NCBI GenBank assembly: GCA_028564675.1
Contig: JAOVVO010000086.1
Coordinates: forward strand, 1-64,000
Direction: 5' to 3'
DNA from: Onchocerca lupi
Lineage: Eukaryota > Nematoda > Chromadorea > Rhabditida > Onchocercidae
Length of the DNA stretch: 64,000 bases
A model generated the notes under the pieces. That model searched no databases and was not told where the DNA came from. It worked only from the letters and a program-made list of their open reading frames with translations. Positions 59,696-64,000 of this stretch are shown here, piece after piece (the stretch's first letter is position 1; every line of letters starts with the position of its first letter). The translations under genes and the position numbers were made by a program.

Positions 59696-62382
59696 AACTA
59701 ATTCCTTCATTTGTGCTATTTCTCAATGCGCCAATAATTTAAATATATTTTTTTATTTTTTTTTTTTTGTTATTTCATCTTACTTGTTTGAGAATATCTG
59801 AAAATTTTAGTTGACCGTGTTCTTAAATATTTAAAAAACTGTCGATCAAATAAAAAATAGGGTAAGCTTCATGAAAAATATTAAATTTTTTTTTCAGAAT
59901 TTTGTATGATCAGAGTGTATCTTTCAGGAATAATTTAAAAAGTTACTTATTTTATCATATGTTTGTTGAGTTTTGAGAGCTGTACAATATTGTTTACTGC
60001 TTATCCCTGGCTTAAATGCCACTATTGACTATTCATAGCCATTTGAGGTTCTGAGTCCAGTTTGACATCTAGAAGGATATTTATTATGAATATCTCTTAT
60101 TGTTAAGATGAATTTTAGTTTTTTAAGATTGTTGAAATCCAAAAGAAAATAAGTCATCTTTTAAATTTCACTTATTTCTTAAAGGATGCTTAGAATTTAA
60201 ACTTTCACAATTCATAGTAACATGTCGTTGTAAGAACTTAGGTTAGAAGTTAAGTATGTAGTATGCATCTTTCATGTTGCTTATTTCTTTTCTCTTTCAC
60301 AGGATCATTGGATTTTGTATAGTCCATTCATTTCCTGCAAAGTATAATGTTATAGTTTTTAATGGATAATTTTTCAGTCACTTTTTTTACTCCAGAAAAA
60401 TGCCTCCATTGTTCTTGATTTGTATTGATGGTACTAATTAGTACATTTATTTATATTTTTTCTTTTTTAGGGGATTTGAGAAGACCAATTGTTTTTACAG
60501 AAAAATTTGTTAGAAAAATTTCATTTCAATCTCATTTCAATAGGATTCATATTAGCATTCTGGAACCGAATTTGATTTTATGGAAGCATCTTGCTGGGTG
60601 TTTTATGGCATAGTAATGTAAACTGATGAGAAAAATTATTTCGTATTGAATGTTATCATGCCATACCGATATGTTATTAGCATAACTTTGATCACTATTC
60701 ATCTTTCCAAATCTTTTCAAAAATGTCTTTTTATTTTTTCTCTTTGTTTTTCCGTTCTTGTTGGAACTGCTGTGGCATTTTACTTTCACTCTTTCCATAT
60801 TATATTACTAATTGGTTGAAATCACTGAGTAGAGATACGAGATTTGCATATTATGAAGATTTGTTAATTTTGCTATTTGAACCAACTTAAGATTATAGTA
60901 GTTTGCACTAATAGTTAGATTTACGTTTGTTGACATGTTGTATTTGTTTACTATGGTTTTAGTGATGTAGTTTATTTTTGCATTTCGGCACTTTATTTTT
61001 CTTTCTTGATTCTTTAGAGAAGTTTCAGATTTTGAGAAATTTCCTCGTTTAACATTTTAAAATTTAATATTCTTACATTATTTTCTCTTAATGAATAACA
61101 CGTTGAACTCGTGGATATTCTTATCTTTTTTCTTTCCATTCTTTCCATCATTGTTCCACCTTTTTACAATATCTCTAATTTTACTTTGCGTTATACGGAT
61201 TTATTTTCTCTCCTTGAGTTTTGTGCAGACTGATTTTTCACTTTTTTCTTTTGTTGATTGAATTCTTATGAATTTCCATTTGCATTTTTTAAAATATTCA
61301 TGCAACATATATTGATTGAGCAGATCTGATCAGATTCATTGTGTTGCTCATCCCGCAAAAAAAACTGTTTATTTTTTTCTTCATGTCCGATAAAGTTAGA
61401 GCATACATTGGTCATGACTTGGTTCTGTAGAAATCGGAATGTACTTCATTGTGAAGAGGAATCGAATTTGAATTCAGCTGTGCTGCGTTTGTGGTTTAGT
61501 TTGAAATAGTAGTTGCTATTGTCAAGTTCAGAGATAAAAGATAGACAAAGTAATCTCAAATTGCACTGATTATTGTGCTTTTTTCTGATGAACTATCTAT
61601 CGATAGAATATTAGTGAGATTTTATTGACAGCTTGTGTAGTATACCTCATCATGCATACATCTTAGGGGTTGAGCAACTGATTTTGTACAATTGGACATG
61701 TATTTGACGAAAGACATATAATCCATTGTGATGTGAAAAGATTGTGAAAGGCGCATAATCGAAATGGATGAACTGAGAAATATTGGATTCAGAAGGAGTA
61801 GAGGTCAAGTTAGCAGATGGAGTTAACAAATCCATTTTTCATAAACAAAAGAGAATAAAAAAAGGAAAAAAAAAGCAAAAGCAATAAACTTGAATTAATA
61901 TATTGTTTTTGCGAAACATTTTTGAAATCATCTTGGCAAATCTTTGACGATAATTTATTAGCCCAAAAATGATAGGTATCTAAATTTTGTGTTGTATGAT
62001 ATTTTTGAAAATCTGTTTAGTATTATTGTTAATAGCTCTTAATATGGGATATATCGAGAAAAAAAGAGAAGCAAAGAGCTATTCTTTCATTTTTCGAATA
62101 ACATTAAGGAAAAAAATTGGATCTGGAATATCAAAGAAAGGGTACAAAGATGGATATAAAAGAAAATAACTTTATGGATTGCTAACTCGGTTAATAATTA
62201 GGCTCATTTCCTATTTCTTCCTTTTTTTTTCCTCTTATCGGGTTTTCCTTTTTATTGGTCTTACATCAGAGGAGAAAACAAAAAAGACTTTTTTTTTTCG
62301 TGTTTTTTAAAATTTAATTTGTTTTATCTCATCAAATATTTATTTTTATGAAATACCAAAGCGAAATACAAATTTGAAATTA
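59696..62382. other. convergent spacer, possibly including a long sur-6 3' UTR
   Basis: Less repetitive and more T-rich on the + strand than the other spacers, which fits a long 3' UTR. AATAAA occurs at the stop itself (59690-59695 region) and again near 61884. Short open frames at 60425-60613 (+) and 61650-61835 (-) have no recognisable content. I see no supportable gene. Confidence 0.5.
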
Positions 62383-63218
62383 TCAATGATAAAACTCTAG
62401 GAATGATGACTTTGTGTGATAGCGATAACATGACACTATAAGAATGATAAAACCTAATAATAACACTGCAATAAAAAGTGAAGACAGAATACTCACGAAA
62501 AAGTGAATATTCTCGCGTGATTTAGATGCGTTCATCGATAGATAAATATCTTCGTGTACTGTAGTGGTGTTAAATTCCTCTATATCTGTTGATATGGAAG
62601 CATTCATACCAGGAATTTCTAAGTTTTCGATATTCGTTTCTAGATCTTCTGAATTATCCAAATCATCCCTAAATGCTATCCATGAGGGGACAAATCTTGT
62701 CACTTTGGTAACATTCATTTTTTTGGCAGCTAATGTTGATTCATTTGCAGTTGTCATTATCGTTGTTAAGTTGTTCTGTTCAAACTTCAAAATCTTTGCC
62801 ATTTTTTCCATCTAAAATTGATAAATATTTTATAAATTCTGCAAAAATATTGGAAACTAATGTGAAGCATATTCATGAGGAATTGCGAAATATTCAGAGT
62901 TTTTCATTCAATAATTACCATTTGCACATCTATTTTTTCATCTAACTTACGTCTATTTATACTTTTATCTATCCATATTCATGTACCTAAATTGCACCTA
63001 AAATTCGTGTACCTGAATTCAACTAAAAAAAGCTACTCTTTTTGTGTGAATTTGAAAACATTTCATTTCCTACGATCAAATCTGATAAAAATAGCAATAA
63101 CACGGAAAAATAGAACATAAAAAAAAAGAAACAAGCTCACTTCATTTCTTAATGGAAATGTTGAAATTGACGTGACTTGAAATATCACGACTAGAAAAAA
63201 ATTGAGCATTTGATTCAT
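62383..63218 (-). CDS. small predicted type I membrane glycoprotein, function unknown
   Basis: Two exons in phase 0: 63218-63141 and 62811-62383, giving 168 aa. Exon 1 is a clean signal peptide (MNQMLNFFLVVIFQVTSIST) ending at the donor GAA/GTGAGC. Exon 2 begins exactly at an acceptor (CAATTTTAG/ATG). The ectodomain is Asn/Thr/Glu-rich, with six N-glycosylation sequons (NLT, NES, NVT, NAS, NTT, NAS) and no cysteines. A single transmembrane helix (FVSILSSLFIAVLLLGFIIL, about residues 131-150) is followed by a short tail, SCYRYHTKSSFLEFYH. I recognise no family. The two-part topology depends on the exon join; exon 2 alone would be a 142-aa protein starting MEKMAK with no signal peptide. It converges on sur-6. 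An upstream in-frame ATG at 63257 would put a charged stretch before the signal peptide, so I prefer 63218. Confidence 0.65.
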
Positions 63219-64000
63219 CTTTTCTTCTTTATTTTGGAATATCAGAATCCGTTCCACTTATGAATTGCAGAAACTTGTAATAGTAGAAACAGTGATATTA
63301 AAATTATTTCGAATCTGGAAATAAAAGATACGAATAATTAAATTGAAATAGAGAAGTAACAAAAGGAAAAATAAGTTTTGTCGATTTAAGTAAGTTCAAA
63401 TGATATTGTTTTCATAACTATTTCACTTTTTTTATGGAGTTTCTCATTAAAAAAAAAAAAAAAAATTTCTCCGACTAGCGATAAAATAATCAGTACATAA
63501 CAATATTTCACGTTTAGCTGAATAAATAAAACAAAGCACATTTTAAAATAGATAGCAAAAATACTTGAAAAAAACAACGAATGAGGTAAACAAGTAGTGA
63601 TAAGACTGGAATACTACTTCGACGTAAATATTGCTATTATTTGTTACATAATAGCAATATTTATCTTAAATTTTTTCATTTCTGTTCGTAAAGTTTTTAT
63701 GTTGAGGTTGAGATAGAGACGAATTCTTTTGTAAAAATTCTATTAATTGGCGTAAGAGTGATTCTTCGTAACAAACAGAAAATATCCAAGCAAATGATCA
63801 GTGGGTTTTCCTTTGTCGCTTATAGAGAAGAATACTGGCTCAACTGAATTGTCGAATTGCTGTTAATGTTGCGTTGATTCGTGCAGGTGCGAAAAGTGAC
63901 TTCAGTTCTGAAATCCTGACCTTTTAAATCGTTTCGGAACTCCTTCCCTTACTTGATCTCCAACATGCCATCTTGTGATTGGTTAACTTGATTTTGTATA
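63219..64000. other. upstream region of the membrane-protein gene, no gene seen
   Basis: No supported coding frame. It holds a perfect inverted repeat at 63625-63663 and a somewhat more complex tail (63760-63990) that could be the promoter or first exon of a gene beyond the window. Confidence 0.5.
63625..63663. repeat. perfect 16-bp inverted repeat with 7-base loop
   Basis: TAAATATTGCTATTAT (63625-63640), loop TTGTTAC, then the exact complement ATAATAGCAATATTTA (63648-63663). It lies about 400 bases upstream of the start codon of the membrane-protein gene. Confidence 0.95.

Noticed and set aside
60425..60613. Open frame with GDLRRPIVFTEKFVRK after an acceptor-like TTTTTTAG
   Set aside because: No family similarity, no matching donor or partner exon, and sur-6 already ends normally at 59695.
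61650..61835. Minus-strand open frame starting MDLLTPSANLTSTPSESN
   Set aside because: Ser/Thr-rich but short and isolated, with no signal peptide or splice partner; I could not connect it to the membrane-protein gene.

Overview
The window looks like nuclear DNA of a nematode, most likely a spirurid/filarial-type worm. It is strongly AT-rich with long A/T homopolymers and trinucleotide arrays. Its genes are broken into many small exons with GT..AG introns, and three of the four genes have clear nematode orthologues. The phylum is well supported by gene content; the narrower placement is inference from base composition and intron density. I see no bacterial, phage or CRISPR content.

Layout. 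1-5.2 kb: an AAT/AAC trinucleotide array, then AT-rich spacer with decayed duplications. 5264-10591 (+): a 12-exon Ro60/TROVE gene (rop-1 type), about 698 aa, whose vWA metal-binding (MIDAS) residues are replaced. 10.6-11.4 kb: a short convergent spacer. 11376-35779 (-): a 12-coding-exon anosmin-1 gene (kal-1), about 784 aa, with signal peptide, Cys-rich region, WAP domain and four FnIII-like regions. Its first two coding introns are about 11 kb and 7.7 kb, and a GC-richer stretch at 36.54-36.78 kb is a good candidate 5' exon. 36.8-54.6 kb: about 18 kb of repeat-rich spacer with no supportable gene. 55611-59695 (+): an 11-exon PP2A regulatory subunit B55 gene (sur-6/PPP2R2). 59.7-62.4 kb: convergent spacer or 3' UTR. 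62383-63218 (-): a two-exon gene for a small predicted type I membrane glycoprotein of unknown function. 63.2-64 kb: its upstream region, with a perfect 16-bp inverted repeat.

The genes do not form a pathway or operon. rop-1 and kal-1 converge, kal-1 and sur-6 diverge, and sur-6 and the membrane-protein gene converge. The window's most unusual features are: (1) a Ro60 protein with a normal RNA-binding-like N-terminal part but a degenerate vWA MIDAS; (2) non-coding DNA built largely from decayed tandem duplications of 30-260 bp, several of which copy real splice junctions (kal-1 exon 6 donor, kal-1 exon 11 donor, rop-1 exon 8 acceptor); (3) an LTR-like TATA/initiator module inside a kal-1 intron; (4) a three-copy dispersed element, one copy inside a rop-1 intron; (5) a possible kal-1 start codon that forms the last three bases of its own upstream exon. 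All exon boundaries were read by hand from reading frame and GT/AG sites and are not transcript-verified.
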